Positions 6,757-14,362 of a stretch of 21,611 bases of DNA are shown one piece after another. The notes beneath the pieces were generated by a model. It saw only the letters and a program-made list of their open reading frames with translations, was not told the DNA's origin and did not search any database. Source of the DNA: Dehalococcoidia bacterium (GTDB lineage Bacteria > Chloroflexota > Dehalococcoidia > SZUA-161); contig JAUXAX010000032.1 of NCBI GenBank assembly GCA_030619685.1, forward strand, positions 1 to 21,611, read 5' to 3'. Positions within the stretch are counted from its first letter, which is position 1. Each line of letters begins with the position of its first letter. Made by a program: the position numbers and the translations under genes.

Positions 6757-8109
6757 GTGAATGACATCCCTAGAAAACTGAACATCGAGCTCACCACGCA
6801 GTGCAATCTGGATTGCGCCATGTGTATGAGAAAGGTCTGGAAGGAAGACTCAGGCGACATGACCCTAGAGACCTATAATGCGTTGCTGCCGGCTTTCTCC
6901 GATATCGAGGCTATCAATTTGATCGGAATCGGTGAGCCGCTACTTAACGAGAATATCCTGGAGATGATTCGGCTTGGCAAACTACACCTTTCTTCAAATG
7001 GCACCTTTAGCCTCACTACCAACGCCATCCTCATCGATAGACGCATGGCAAAGCAGTTAGTATCTGCAGGAGCGGATGATATCATAGTCTCTATTGATGG
7101 CGTCACCGCTGACACTTTCAGCCGGATCAGGGGAGGAGCGAAACTAGATGAGGTGCTGAGGAGCATCGAGCTGTTGAACAAGGCCAAGGAACAGGGCGTC
7201 AGCCAACTCCCCCGGATCGGGTTTGAATTCGTCGCCATGAAAAGAAATGTCGCTGAGTTGCCGCGACTTGTCGACCTCGCTGCTCAGTACGGCATCGGCT
7301 TTATTATTGTTACCAACCTATTGCCCCATACCGAGGAGATGAATCAGCAAATCATCTATGACTTCAACTCCGATCAGGCCATTGAGCTATTCAATGCAGC
7401 CAGCGCCGAAGCCAAACGCCGCAATCTAGACCTGACATTCGACACTCTGGATGTCGAGAACTATGCCAACGCACTTTTCGGCGTGCCTCCGCTAAAGGAC
7501 AAACTGCGCTCTGCAAATCCTGTGAGGGAAAGCGTACGCGGCTATGATGAGAGTATGGGGCGAAAATTCCAGCTGCTTGATGAAATAGTAGCCAAAGCCC
7601 GAGAACAGAACGTTCTGATGAATTTCAAGAACCTGATGTCAAGAGAAGGTGCCAGTCTCGATCAGGTAACCGAGATATTTGCCCGGGCCAGTGATAGAGC
7701 CCAAGAACATAACATAGCTCTGGACCTGCCGCTGCTAGTACCCAGGACCCGAAGGGAGTGCGGTTTCATCAAGGACAGGACTTCCTTTATTAGCTGGGAC
7801 GGGTTTGTCAGGCCATGCAACAATCTCTATCATTCATACATGTGTTATGTCAACAACAGAGAGAAAAGCATCACCAGCGTCAGTTTCGGCAACGTGTTAC
7901 AGCAGGACTTCAGAGAGATATGGAACTCGAGGGACTACCGTAGTTTTCGCAGGCAGGTGGATAGGTTTGACTTTGCTCCTTGTGGAGATTGCCCTCATGC
8001 CGAAGGTTGCTTTGCGCTGCTTGCGCCCGTGTTCCGTAAAGACTGCTATGAATACACCCTACCCTGTGGGGACTGCCCTTGGGCCAGAGGGATCCTGAAA
8101 TGCATGTAG
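6757..8109 (+). CDS. Radical SAM protein with C-terminal SPASM-like auxiliary cluster domain
   Basis: A 450-aa radical SAM enzyme. The S-adenosylmethionine [4Fe-4S] motif is Cys16, Cys20, Cys23 (CX3CX2C, in T-T-Q-C-N-L-D-C), with the G-I-G-E-P motif after it. The C-terminal third carries ten cysteines (335, 354, 363, 409, 412, 418, 430, 437, 440, 449), as in SPASM/twitch domains that hold one or two auxiliary clusters; it ends C-G-D-C-P-W-A-R-G. GTG 6757 is chosen because AGGAG (6742-6746) lies 10 nt upstream and the protein then starts N-D-I-P-R-K-L-N-I-E. Residues about 206-329 form an insertion with three similar helix-strand units. Such proteins usually modify peptides or build enzyme cofactors. 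It is divergent from the glycyl radical enzyme but far larger than a usual activase. Target unknown. Confidence 0.88.
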   Translation: MNDIPRKLNIELTTQCNLDCAMCMRKVWKEDSGDMTLETYNALLPAFSDIEAINLIGIGEPLLNENILEMIRLGKLHLSSNGTFSLTTNAILIDRRMAKQLVSAGADDIIVSIDGVTADTFSRIRGGAKLDEVLRSIELLNKAKEQGVSQLPRIGFEFVAMKRNVAELPRLVDLAAQYGIGFIIVTNLLPHTEEMNQQIIYDFNSDQAIELFNAASAEAKRRNLDLTFDTLDVENYANALFGVPPLKDKLRSANPVRESVRGYDESMGRKFQLLDEIVAKAREQNVLMNFKNLMSREGASLDQVTEIFARASDRAQEHNIALDLPLLVPRTRRECGFIKDRTSFISWDGFVRPCNNLYHSYMCYVNNREKSITSVSFGNVLQQDFREIWNSRDYRSFRRQVDRFDFAPCGDCPHAEGCFALLAPVFRKDCYEYTLPCGDCPWARGILKCM

Positions 8110-8168
8110 TCTGACCGTAGTGCCCAATGGCATGTCTATCATTTTGCGCTGCCGCGTTCCAGCCCCCC

Positions 8169-8184
8169 AGGTTTGACTAAACCT
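8169..8184. promoter_or_regulatory. Inverted repeat across the -35 box, possible operator
   Basis: AGGTTT (8169-8174), GACT, AAACCT (8179-8184): a perfect 6-bp dyad covering the -35 box of the acyl-CoA dehydrogenase promoter. It could be an operator. The arms are short, so chance is possible. Confidence 0.35.
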
Positions 8185-8201
8185 TGACGGTATTTTATCA
8201 T
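8173..8201 (+). promoter_or_regulatory. Sigma70-type promoter of the acyl-CoA dehydrogenase gene
   Basis: TTGACT (8173-8178), a 17-nt spacer and TATCAT (8196-8201), 5/6 matches in each box. The transcript would start near 8208, about 41 nt before the ATG. Confidence 0.65.
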
Positions 8202-8248
8202 ACCTATGCGCTTTTTGAACTCCCGTCTTGGGAAAGGAGCCAACATCT

Positions 8249-9439
8249 ATGGATTTCGATTTCACCGAGGAACAGAAAGCACTACGGAAGGAACTGAAAG
8301 AGTTCGCGAAGAGAGAATTACCCCTCGATTGGAAAGGGGGAGGATATGCCGAGGAGTATGGTGACGACGAAACCTTTGCCGTGGCGCAACAGATATCCAA
8401 GAAGCTTGCGGCCAAAGGCTGGCTCACCATGGCCTGGCCCAAAGAATACGGCGGCATGGGTGCCTCCCCTACGGATTACCTCATCTACCGCGAGGAAATG
8501 GCTTACAACATGGTGCCAGGGACCGATATGGGTGTGGGTGGTGTAAGCTGGATAGGGCAATCGCTTATACTCTTCGGTACCGAGGAGCAGAAGAGAAAAC
8601 ACCTCCCTGGTATCGCTGCTGGCGAGACCTACTGGTGCACCGGATACAGCGAGCCGGAAGCTGGTTCCGACCTAGCTGCCCTCAAGTGCCGGGCGGTGAA
8701 GAAAGGTGATGAATATATAATCAATGGGCAGAAGGTCTGGACCAGTGCTGCCCACCGGGCCTCCTGGTGCTGGCTCGCAGCCAGGACCGATCCCGATGCG
8801 CCCAAACACAAAGGGATCAGCCTGTTCCTCGTGGATCTGAAAACCCCGGGCGTCACCGTCAACCCTCTGATGAATCTCGCTGGACTTCCAGAGAACTGCG
8901 AGATCTTCTTTGATAACGCTCACGTACCGGCTGACTGCCTGGTGGGTGAAGAGAACCAGGGCTGGCGTTGTATTATGACGGCCCTCTCCTTCGAGCGCAC
9001 GGCTGGCATCGAACACCTGGGCAGAGGCCGGCGAATGGTTGATGAACTCGTGAAATACACCAAAGAGACGAAGCGAAATGGCAAGCCATTGAGCGAAGAC
9101 CCGGTAGTGCGGCACAAACTGGCTGAACTCGCCATCGAGTGCGAAGTGGGAAGACTGATGTGCTACAGCATCGCCTGGATGGGGGACAAAGGCCTCATCC
9201 CGAGCCATGAGGCCTCCATGGCGAAGAACTTCTGCGCCGAGCTGGGCCAGCGGCTTTCCAATATCGGACTTGGGATAATGGGGCTCTACGGCCAATTGGG
9301 AGTTGGCCCCACGACACCAATAAGGGGAATAGTACACACTGCCTATTTGTTCAGTATTGGCGACACCATCGGCGCCGGCACGTCGGAGATCAACCGCAAC
9401 GTTATTGCCACCAGAGGATTGGGGCTGCCTCGGGAATAA
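8249..9439 (+). CDS. Acyl-CoA dehydrogenase (FadE-like), complete
   Basis: A 396-aa FAD-dependent acyl-CoA dehydrogenase. The N-terminal helical domain begins M-D-F-D-F-T-E-E-Q. The beta domain has the flavin-binding G-Y-S-E-P-E-A-G-S-D (132-141) and K-V-W-T-S-A-A (162-168). The C-terminal helices end in G-A-G-T-S-E-I-N-R and a G-L-G-L-P-R tail. The position of the medium-chain-type catalytic Glu, just before G-T-S-E, is Ala376, so a base must come from another helix, as in isovaleryl- or long-chain-type enzymes, or the chemistry differs. ATG 8249 follows AAAGGAG by about 9 nt. It has its own promoter and converges, 20 nt apart, on the CoA-transferase pair. A BbsG-like role (oxidising a substituted succinyl-CoA) is a hypothesis from context. 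Confidence 0.92.
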   Translation: MDFDFTEEQKALRKELKEFAKRELPLDWKGGGYAEEYGDDETFAVAQQISKKLAAKGWLTMAWPKEYGGMGASPTDYLIYREEMAYNMVPGTDMGVGGVSWIGQSLILFGTEEQKRKHLPGIAAGETYWCTGYSEPEAGSDLAALKCRAVKKGDEYIINGQKVWTSAAHRASWCWLAARTDPDAPKHKGISLFLVDLKTPGVTVNPLMNLAGLPENCEIFFDNAHVPADCLVGEENQGWRCIMTALSFERTAGIEHLGRGRRMVDELVKYTKETKRNGKPLSEDPVVRHKLAELAIECEVGRLMCYSIAWMGDKGLIPSHEASMAKNFCAELGQRLSNIGLGIMGLYGQLGVGPTTPIRGIVHTAYLFSIGDTIGAGTSEINRNVIATRGLGLPRE

Positions 9440-9459
9440 GAACTGCGGTAAGTGTTCAG

Positions 9460-10668
9460 TTAGTAGATTACTTCATCCTCAATAAGCTGAGCGATCTCTT
9501 CCCCGGTCTTGCCCAAGAGCTTCCCAAATACATACTCGTTGTGCTCGCCCAGAAGAGGAGCGGGCCGGCGAACCTCGCACGGGGTCTGGCTAAGCTTAAA
9601 GGGTATCCCGGCAATAATATCGACACCGGTCGCCGAATGCTCAACCTGTAGGTGAGTCCCCCGATTCTCGAAATGAGGATCGCTGAATCGCTCGGTTAAA
9701 TCCAGACAAGGAGCCGCTGCCACGCCTGCCCTTTGCAAGATATCCATCACCTCGTAATAGGTGAATTCGACCGTCCAGCCAGATACAAGCTTGTCCAGCT
9801 CGTCCTGGTTTCTCAGCCGATTAAGCCTGTTGCTGAACCTTGCATCCTGAGCCCAGGGCGGGTTGCCGATAGCATCGCAGAAGCCTCGCCACTCTTCGTC
9901 GGTCTCCACCGCTATGGAGATCCACTTGTCGTCCCCTTGACACGGGTAGTTGTTGTGTGGGGCCATTGTCGGATTGCGGTTCCCCATTGTCCCCATGACT
10001 CTACCGTTCATAAAGTATTCCATGAAGGCCTCACTGATGGCAGAGGCTCCCACTTCTATCTGCGCCATGTCTATATACTGCCCCTTCCCCGTCCTCTCAC
10101 GGTAATAGAGGGCAACCAGTACTGCAAACGCTCCATGGATAGCAGAGTTAACGTCAAGATAGGGCGTTTGCTCCCCCAGCACCCGCTCCCCAGGATAGCC
10201 AATTAGACTTGAGTAGCCGCAAAGAGCGCCCAGAGATGGGGCATAGGTGACGATATCCGATAGAGGCCCGTACTGCCCCGCAGCTGGCAGCGAGATCATA
10301 ACGAGCTTGGGATTAACCTTACGGAGAGACGCGTATTCAAGGCCAAGGTTCCTCAATCCCTTCGGCGAGAAATTCTCGACAGCCACATCGCTTATCTCGA
10401 CCAGCTCTCTTATCAGCGCTGCGCCCCTGGGACCAGACATATCGACTGTAACGCCCAGCTTATTCCGATTCATGCTGTGAAATACAAAGTCCGTCTCCGG
10501 GCCTACAGTCGAACGTCCCGGCGTCAGCCTGGCGCTGTCCAGCCGCTTTTTCGTCTCCACCTTAATGACCTCAGCACCCATGTCCGCCAGGATCATACCC
10601 AGCAATGGCCCAGCCCACACCCAGGAGAAATCAACCACGCGGTAGCCACCCAGAGGATAATTTGCCAT
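9460..10668 (-). CDS. Class III CoA-transferase (CaiB/BaiF family), Asp-containing subunit
   Basis: A 402-aa CaiB/BaiF (formyl-CoA transferase-like) protein that moves CoA between acyl groups and free acids through an aspartyl-CoA intermediate. The N-terminus has the family's V-V-D-F-S-W-V-W-A-G-P and M-G-A-E-V-I-K-V-E. Asp172 (Y-L-D-V-N-S), 21 residues before T-G-K-G-Q, aligns with the nucleophile Asp169 of formyl-CoA transferase. The C-terminus carries the typical R-R-P-A-P-L-L-G-E-H-N. It follows the related gene upstream by 26 nt in the same operon; the ribosome site (GGGAG) is weak and distant, so translation may depend on the upstream gene. It is probably the catalytic partner of a heteromeric enzyme, by analogy with BbsEF. 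Donor and acceptor are unknown. Confidence 0.9.
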   Translation of the reverse strand: MANYPLGGYRVVDFSWVWAGPLLGMILADMGAEVIKVETKKRLDSARLTPGRSTVGPETDFVFHSMNRNKLGVTVDMSGPRGAALIRELVEISDVAVENFSPKGLRNLGLEYASLRKVNPKLVMISLPAAGQYGPLSDIVTYAPSLGALCGYSSLIGYPGERVLGEQTPYLDVNSAIHGAFAVLVALYYRERTGKGQYIDMAQIEVGASAISEAFMEYFMNGRVMGTMGNRNPTMAPHNNYPCQGDDKWISIAVETDEEWRGFCDAIGNPPWAQDARFSNRLNRLRNQDELDKLVSGWTVEFTYYEVMDILQRAGVAAAPCLDLTERFSDPHFENRGTHLQVEHSATGVDIIAGIPFKLSQTPCEVRRPAPLLGEHNEYVFGKLLGKTGEEIAQLIEDEVIY

Positions 10669-10694
10669 TTTCGGTACTTCTCCCTATGCTTGCG

Positions 10695-11906
10695 TTAGAT
10701 AGTCCCACCTCGGCGCAGTCTTACCAAATCTTCCTTGGTGTATCCCAGGCGGTCACAGTAGATTTCGACATTATGCTCTCCCAACAACGGCGCTGGCCGT
10801 CTTAGCTGCCACGGTGTCTCCGAGAGTTTATAGGGTGCCCCAGGATACTTCAGCGTACCAGTATGAGGTCGGTCCATCTCGACAAAATAGCCCCGCTCTT
10901 CAAAATGGGGATCATGCGCGACCTCAGCTATGTCTCGCACTGGGGCAAAGGTAATCTGCCTCTCCCTGCACATCTCAAAGATCTCTTCCTTGGTGTGCTC
11001 TATCAGCCAGGCTTCCACCAGAGAATCTACCTCATCGGCATATCCCCATGCCATCGCAATTCGATCCTTGAACCTGGGATCACCCATCCACTCTGGATTT
11101 CCCATGGCCTCGAGAAATCTCTTCCACTGGTAACCTTGAATGGCAATCAGACACATATAGCCGTCTTTGCAAGGAAGGATGCACCAGGGATAGACGCTGA
11201 TTGTGCGATGCCCTGCCCTTAGGGCCCTTCGACCCTCAAAAACACCCAAATGCACACCGTGACCGAGATGAATAGTAGCCCAGACTTCGGACTCCGATAT
11301 GTCGACCTGCTGTCCCGATCCAGTAGACCGCTGAGCAAACAAAGCGCCAAAGGTTGCCGCAGCCCCCATAGAGCCACTCTGGTAGTGACTCTGCGCAAGA
11401 GCCGGGGCCAAGGGCTCACGATTGGGCTCCCCAGTGCGCATACTCTGTCCACCAAGAGCAGCGGTATTGAGGGCATAACCCTTATAGTCTTTATAAGGCC
11501 CTGTCAGCCCGTAGGGAGTGATGGAGGTCACGATTAGACGAGGGTTTAACCTATTCAGGGTGGGATAGTCAAGCCCGAGCTCTGCCATCTGCCGGGGTGG
11601 CCTGTTCTCGACAAAAACGTCAGCCTCTTTAAGCAATTCCTTGAGTATCTTCTGCCCCGTCCGCGTCTTTACGTTGAGGGTAATGCCCAGCTTGTTGGTA
11701 TTCAGGTAAAGAAAAAGCCCGCTTCGTTCGAGATGGGGAGTATCATCGGGAAAAGGTCCGTATCTCCTGGACTCATCACCTGATGCAGGCTCCTCGACCT
11801 TGATCACTTCGGCACCGAGATCAGCCATCAGCTTGGCACAATAGGGCGCAGAGATAAAACCTCCGTATTCCACCACCTTCAGTCCCGAAAGCGCCTGTTC
11901 AGCCAC
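10695..11906 (-). CDS. Class III CoA-transferase family protein with His at the catalytic Asp position
   Basis: A 403-aa CaiB/BaiF-family protein, clearly paralogous to its downstream neighbour: A-L-S-G-L-K-V-V-E-Y-G start, L-G-A-E-V-I-K-V-E, and R-R-P-A-P-L-L-G-E-H-N near the end. By ungapped alignment back from T-G-S-G-Q, the position of the nucleophilic Asp is His174 (S-H-Y-Q-S-G), so it may not form the aspartyl-CoA intermediate. I start it at GTG 11906 because GGAGGT lies 8 nt upstream; an in-frame GTG at 11921 lies before that site and has no good ribosome site of its own. First gene of a two-gene operon. It is likely a non-catalytic or regulatory subunit of a heteromeric transferase, or an enzyme with altered chemistry. 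Confidence 0.88.
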   Translation of the reverse strand: MAEQALSGLKVVEYGGFISAPYCAKLMADLGAEVIKVEEPASGDESRRYGPFPDDTPHLERSGLFLYLNTNKLGITLNVKTRTGQKILKELLKEADVFVENRPPRQMAELGLDYPTLNRLNPRLIVTSITPYGLTGPYKDYKGYALNTAALGGQSMRTGEPNREPLAPALAQSHYQSGSMGAAATFGALFAQRSTGSGQQVDISESEVWATIHLGHGVHLGVFEGRRALRAGHRTISVYPWCILPCKDGYMCLIAIQGYQWKRFLEAMGNPEWMGDPRFKDRIAMAWGYADEVDSLVEAWLIEHTKEEIFEMCRERQITFAPVRDIAEVAHDPHFEERGYFVEMDRPHTGTLKYPGAPYKLSETPWQLRRPAPLLGEHNVEIYCDRLGYTKEDLVRLRRGGTI

Positions 11907-11995
11907 TTGCTGGACCTCCACTCACATACTTCGCCTGCTCATCAAGACACGGGGAAAATACGGCACATGAAGCGGTTTCCCTCGGGACCTTATCA

Positions 11996-12014
11996 ATCGT
12001 GCCACAACCACGAT
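11996..12014. promoter_or_regulatory. Dyad just downstream of the CoA-transferase promoter, possible operator
   Basis: ATCGTG (11996-12001), 7-nt spacer, CACGAT (12009-12014). It abuts the -10 box and covers the predicted start, where a repressor would act. The arms are only 6 bp. Confidence 0.35.
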
Positions 12015-12043
12015 ATTATGACTGAATTCCCTCGTTTGGGCAA
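12015..12043 (-). promoter_or_regulatory. Candidate promoter of the CoA-transferase operon
   Basis: On the minus strand, TTGCCC (12043-12038), a 17-nt spacer and CATAAT (12020-12015). The predicted start lies near 12008, giving a leader of roughly 100 nt. The -35 box is only 4/6. Confidence 0.45.
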
Positions 12044-12161
12044 CCCCAGAGCAAGAAGCCACACTCGTTCGTGGAGTTTATCAAAGGGAAGATAGCGGCG
12101 CCTTAGCTGGTACCTAGTGCCAAATCAAAGCAAGACACGAAGGTCGGGAGGGGCTACAATT

Positions 12162-12533
12162 CTAGGGCTCGCCTTTGCCCTCGTAGTCGTCAAGCGCCCC
12201 GTGCATAGCATCGGCGGCAGTGTTGGAGCAGTGCGTCTTAGCGGGAGGTAGCCCACCCAGCGCCTCCGCAACTGCCTCACTGGTGACTTTGCGAGCCTTC
12301 TCAACAGTTTTGCCCTTCACCATCTCGGTGATCATACTCGAGGTAGCGATAGCTGCACTGCAGCCGAAGGTCTGGAACTTGATATCCTCAATGCGGTTGT
12401 CCTTAACCCTGATGAAGATCTTGATCATATCGCCACAAACCGAATCAATTATCGAACCGACACCATCGGCGTCAGGTATCGAGCCCACGTTGCGCGGGTT
12501 GGTAAAGTGCTCCACCACTATATCGCTATACAT
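12162..12533 (-). CDS. Iron-sulfur cluster assembly scaffold, NifU/IscU N-terminal type
   Basis: A 123-aa IscU/NifU_N scaffold on which [2Fe-2S]/[4Fe-4S] clusters are built from sulfur supplied by the cysteine desulfurase. The three cluster-ligand cysteines are present: Cys33 (S-V-C-G-D), Cys58 (F-G-C-S-A-A) and Cys102 (K-T-H-C-S). Asp35 of C-G-D is the residue that speeds cluster release in the family. ATG 12533 is chosen because it overlaps the end of the desulfurase frame by 8 nt and gives the usual Y-S-D-x-V-x-E-H-F start; an earlier ATG lies inside the desulfurase gene. The C-terminus stops soon after the scaffold domain, so there is no NifU ferredoxin or thioredoxin-like extension. Third gene of the Rrf2 operon. 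Confidence 0.93.
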   Translation of the reverse strand: MYSDIVVEHFTNPRNVGSIPDADGVGSIIDSVCGDMIKIFIRVKDNRIEDIKFQTFGCSAAIATSSMITEMVKGKTVEKARKVTSEAVAEALGGLPPAKTHCSNTAADAMHGALDDYEGKGEP

Positions 12534-13731
12534 TGGTGCCCCTATTCCGTTCATCTACGGTGGCCAGCGGCGACATCGCCCTCAACCTCTCCACAATCCC
12601 CGGCAACACGGAGAGGACATAGTCGACATCCTCATCGGTATTGGCCGGGCCAACAGTGAAGCGCAAGCTGCCGCGTGCCCTCACTGGAGACTGGCCTATG
12701 GCAAGAAGAACATGCGAGGCCTCGTTGGATTCCGAGGTACAAGCGCTGCCACTTGACGCTGCGATACCAAGTAAATCCAGGTTGAGCAAGATAGCTTCAC
12801 CTTCGACATTCTGGAAGGATATGTTTACATTATTGGGCAGCCGCAGCGTTGGATGTCCGTTGAGATAGGTGTCACCTATCCGAGACAGTATTGCTTCGAT
12901 AAGGCGATCACGCAACCCCTGACAGTGCCGGCTGCTCGACTCCCTGTTACCGGAGGCTAGCTCGAGGGCAGCCGCAGCTCCTGCTATGCCGGCAACATTC
13001 TCCGTCCCCGCCCTACGGTTACTCTCATGAGCGCCCCCTGTCTGCTGCGGCGTGAACCGGGTTCCCTCCCTGAGGTAGAGGATGCCTACGCCCTTGGGCC
13101 CCTGGAACTTATGCGCCGACAGACTCAGCATGTCCACACCAAGCTTGTCGACATCGAGGTCAAGCGCCCCAGCGCCCTGAACTGCATCGGTATGGAACAC
13201 AATGTTCCCCTGTTCAGCCTTCTCTTTGACAAGCTTGGTGAATTCAGCAATTGGCTCAATGGTGCCGATCTCGTTATTGGCCAGCATAATGCTGATCAGG
13301 ATGGTCCTATCCGTAATCGCCTTCCCGAGATCATCGATATTTACCAGCCCAAACTGGTCTACTGGGAGGTAGGTGACATCAAAGCCAAATTCTTGCAGAA
13401 AGCGGCACGTGTTGAGCACAGCGTGGTGCTCGATCGCCGAGGTGATGATATGATTGCCTTTCTCTTTTGAGGCAAAGGCAGCCCCCTTAAGTGCGGCATT
13501 ATCCGATTCGGTGCCTCCGCTAGTAAAAATAATCTCACTCGGTTCACACCCCAATATCTCAGATACAGCAGCCCTTGCTTCATCGACTGCCTTTCGCGCC
13601 TCCTGCGCTATGGTATGAATGCCGGAAGGGTTGCCGTAATTCTGGTGGAAATAGGGAAGCATCGCCTCCAGAACACTGGGGTGAACCGGGGTGGTTGCTG
13701 CATTATCCATATATATAGTTCGTCGCTTCAT
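12526..13731 (-). CDS. Cysteine desulfurase (NifS/IscS class I)
   Basis: A 401-aa PLP-dependent cysteine desulfurase giving alanine and enzyme-bound persulfide. It starts at ATG 13731 ([14 protein letters not shown]), preceded by GGAG; alternative starts at 13740 and 13746 are too close to the ribosome site. Landmarks are His102 in E-H-H-A-V, Lys208 in S-A-H-K-F (PLP Schiff base) and Cys331 in S-S-G-S-A-C-T (persulfide loop). The S-S-G-S-A-C-T motif with a longer mobile loop is the class I (IscS/NifS) form, not SufS. It lies 23 nt after the Rrf2 gene and overlaps the scaffold gene, so the three form one operon. Length matches IscS. Whether it also serves tRNA thiolation is not visible. Confidence 0.95.
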   Translation of the reverse strand: MKRRTIYMDNAATTPVHPSVLEAMLPYFHQNYGNPSGIHTIAQEARKAVDEARAAVSEILGCEPSEIIFTSGGTESDNAALKGAAFASKEKGNHIITSAIEHHAVLNTCRFLQEFGFDVTYLPVDQFGLVNIDDLGKAITDRTILISIMLANNEIGTIEPIAEFTKLVKEKAEQGNIVFHTDAVQGAGALDLDVDKLGVDMLSLSAHKFQGPKGVGILYLREGTRFTPQQTGGAHESNRRAGTENVAGIAGAAAALELASGNRESSSRHCQGLRDRLIEAILSRIGDTYLNGHPTLRLPNNVNISFQNVEGEAILLNLDLLGIAASSGSACTSESNEASHVLLAIGQSPVRARGSLRFTVGPANTDEDVDYVLSVLPGIVERLRAMSPLATVDERNRGTNV

Positions 13732-13754
13732 CTCTCTCATCTCCAAACGAATAA

Positions 13755-14183
13755 CTAGTGGACTCCCACCTGGCCAGTAGCAAGCAGATCAGCAAGGGTA
13801 GTTGCATCGAGTACCTGAGCAATGTTATCGCGCACATGTTCCCAGAGGGTCTTCGAGGGACAATCCATCTCTCTCTGGCAGCAACCGGGATTCTCTATCT
13901 CCGAGGCGCACTCAGCGGGGGCGATAGGCCCCTCCAGAGTGCGAACCACCTGGCCCACAGTCACTGTGGCGGGGTCGGAGGTCAACTCATAGCCCCCCTT
14001 GACGCCTCGTGTGCTTTCCACCAAGCCCGCTTTGCGCAAGGGAGCCATGAGCTGCTCCAGGTAGTTCAACGAGATATTCTCTGCCCTGGCGATCTCGGCA
14101 AGCGGCAGGGGCCCTTTGGGATAACTGCGTGCCAAGGCTATCATTGCCCGCAGCCCGTAATGTGACCTGCTTGAGAACTTCAA
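13755..14183 (-). CDS. Rrf2-family transcriptional regulator (IscR-like)
   Basis: A 142-aa Rrf2/IscR-family winged-helix repressor. The start [14 protein letters not shown] is the family's usual one and comes from TTG 14183, with AAGGA 8 nt upstream; a GTG two codons earlier is too close to that site. The recognition helix region is about residues 27-50. Cysteines at 92, 101, 102 and 108 match the C-terminal cluster-binding loop of IscR-like proteins, though the spacing is wider than in E. coli IscR. It heads the nifS-nifU operon, and a 23-nt palindrome lies at its own promoter, so I infer that it senses Fe-S status and represses its own operon. A cysteine/sulfur-type sensor of the same family is the main alternative. 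Confidence 0.93.
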   Translation of the reverse strand: MKFSSRSHYGLRAMIALARSYPKGPLPLAEIARAENISLNYLEQLMAPLRKAGLVESTRGVKGGYELTSDPATVTVGQVVRTLEGPIAPAECASEIENPGCCQREMDCPSKTLWEHVRDNIAQVLDATTLADLLATGQVGVH

Positions 14184-14190
14184 ATCCACA

Positions 14191-14213
14191 ATCCTTAGTA
14201 ATTTACTAAGGAT
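14191..14213. promoter_or_regulatory. Near-perfect palindrome, probable Rrf2 operator
   Basis: ATCCTTAGTAA (14191-14201) and TTACTAAGGAT (14203-14213) are exact inverted repeats around one central base. The site begins on the last two bases of the -10 box, covers the predicted transcription start, and includes the ribosome site of the Rrf2 gene. Size and form resemble Rrf2-family operators. Binding by the neighbouring regulator is inferred from position. Confidence 0.8.
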
Positions 14214-14240
14214 TTTACCATCAGGAAGCCTCTTTGTCAA
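14212..14240 (-). promoter_or_regulatory. Sigma70 promoter of the Rrf2-nifS-nifU operon
   Basis: On the minus strand, TTGACA (14240-14235), a 17-nt spacer and TAAAAT (14217-14212): 6/6 and 5/6 matches. The operator palindrome overlaps its -10 box. The leader is very short, about 20 nt. Confidence 0.85.
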
Positions 14241-14305
14241 CGCTACTGGCGGTGTGGGAACCGTGGCCGATGTCAATGTCGCCGATACCAAGCGAGTACA
14301 CACAC

Positions 14306-14335
14306 TTGACAGGACAAGCGAGGACTTGCTACAAT
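14306..14335 (+). promoter_or_regulatory. Sigma70 promoter of tRNA-Asp
   Basis: TTGACA (14306-14311), an 18-nt spacer and TACAAT (14330-14335). It lies 27 nt before the tRNA 5' end and is divergent from the Rrf2 promoter. Confidence 0.78.
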
Positions 14336-14362
14336 TTGGCACACATCCTGTTTTGTTTTCGC

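Noticed and set aside
8672..9337. Long open frame opposite the acyl-CoA dehydrogenase (minus strand, 221 codons)
   Set aside because: Shadow of a well-supported gene; no motif or ribosome site.
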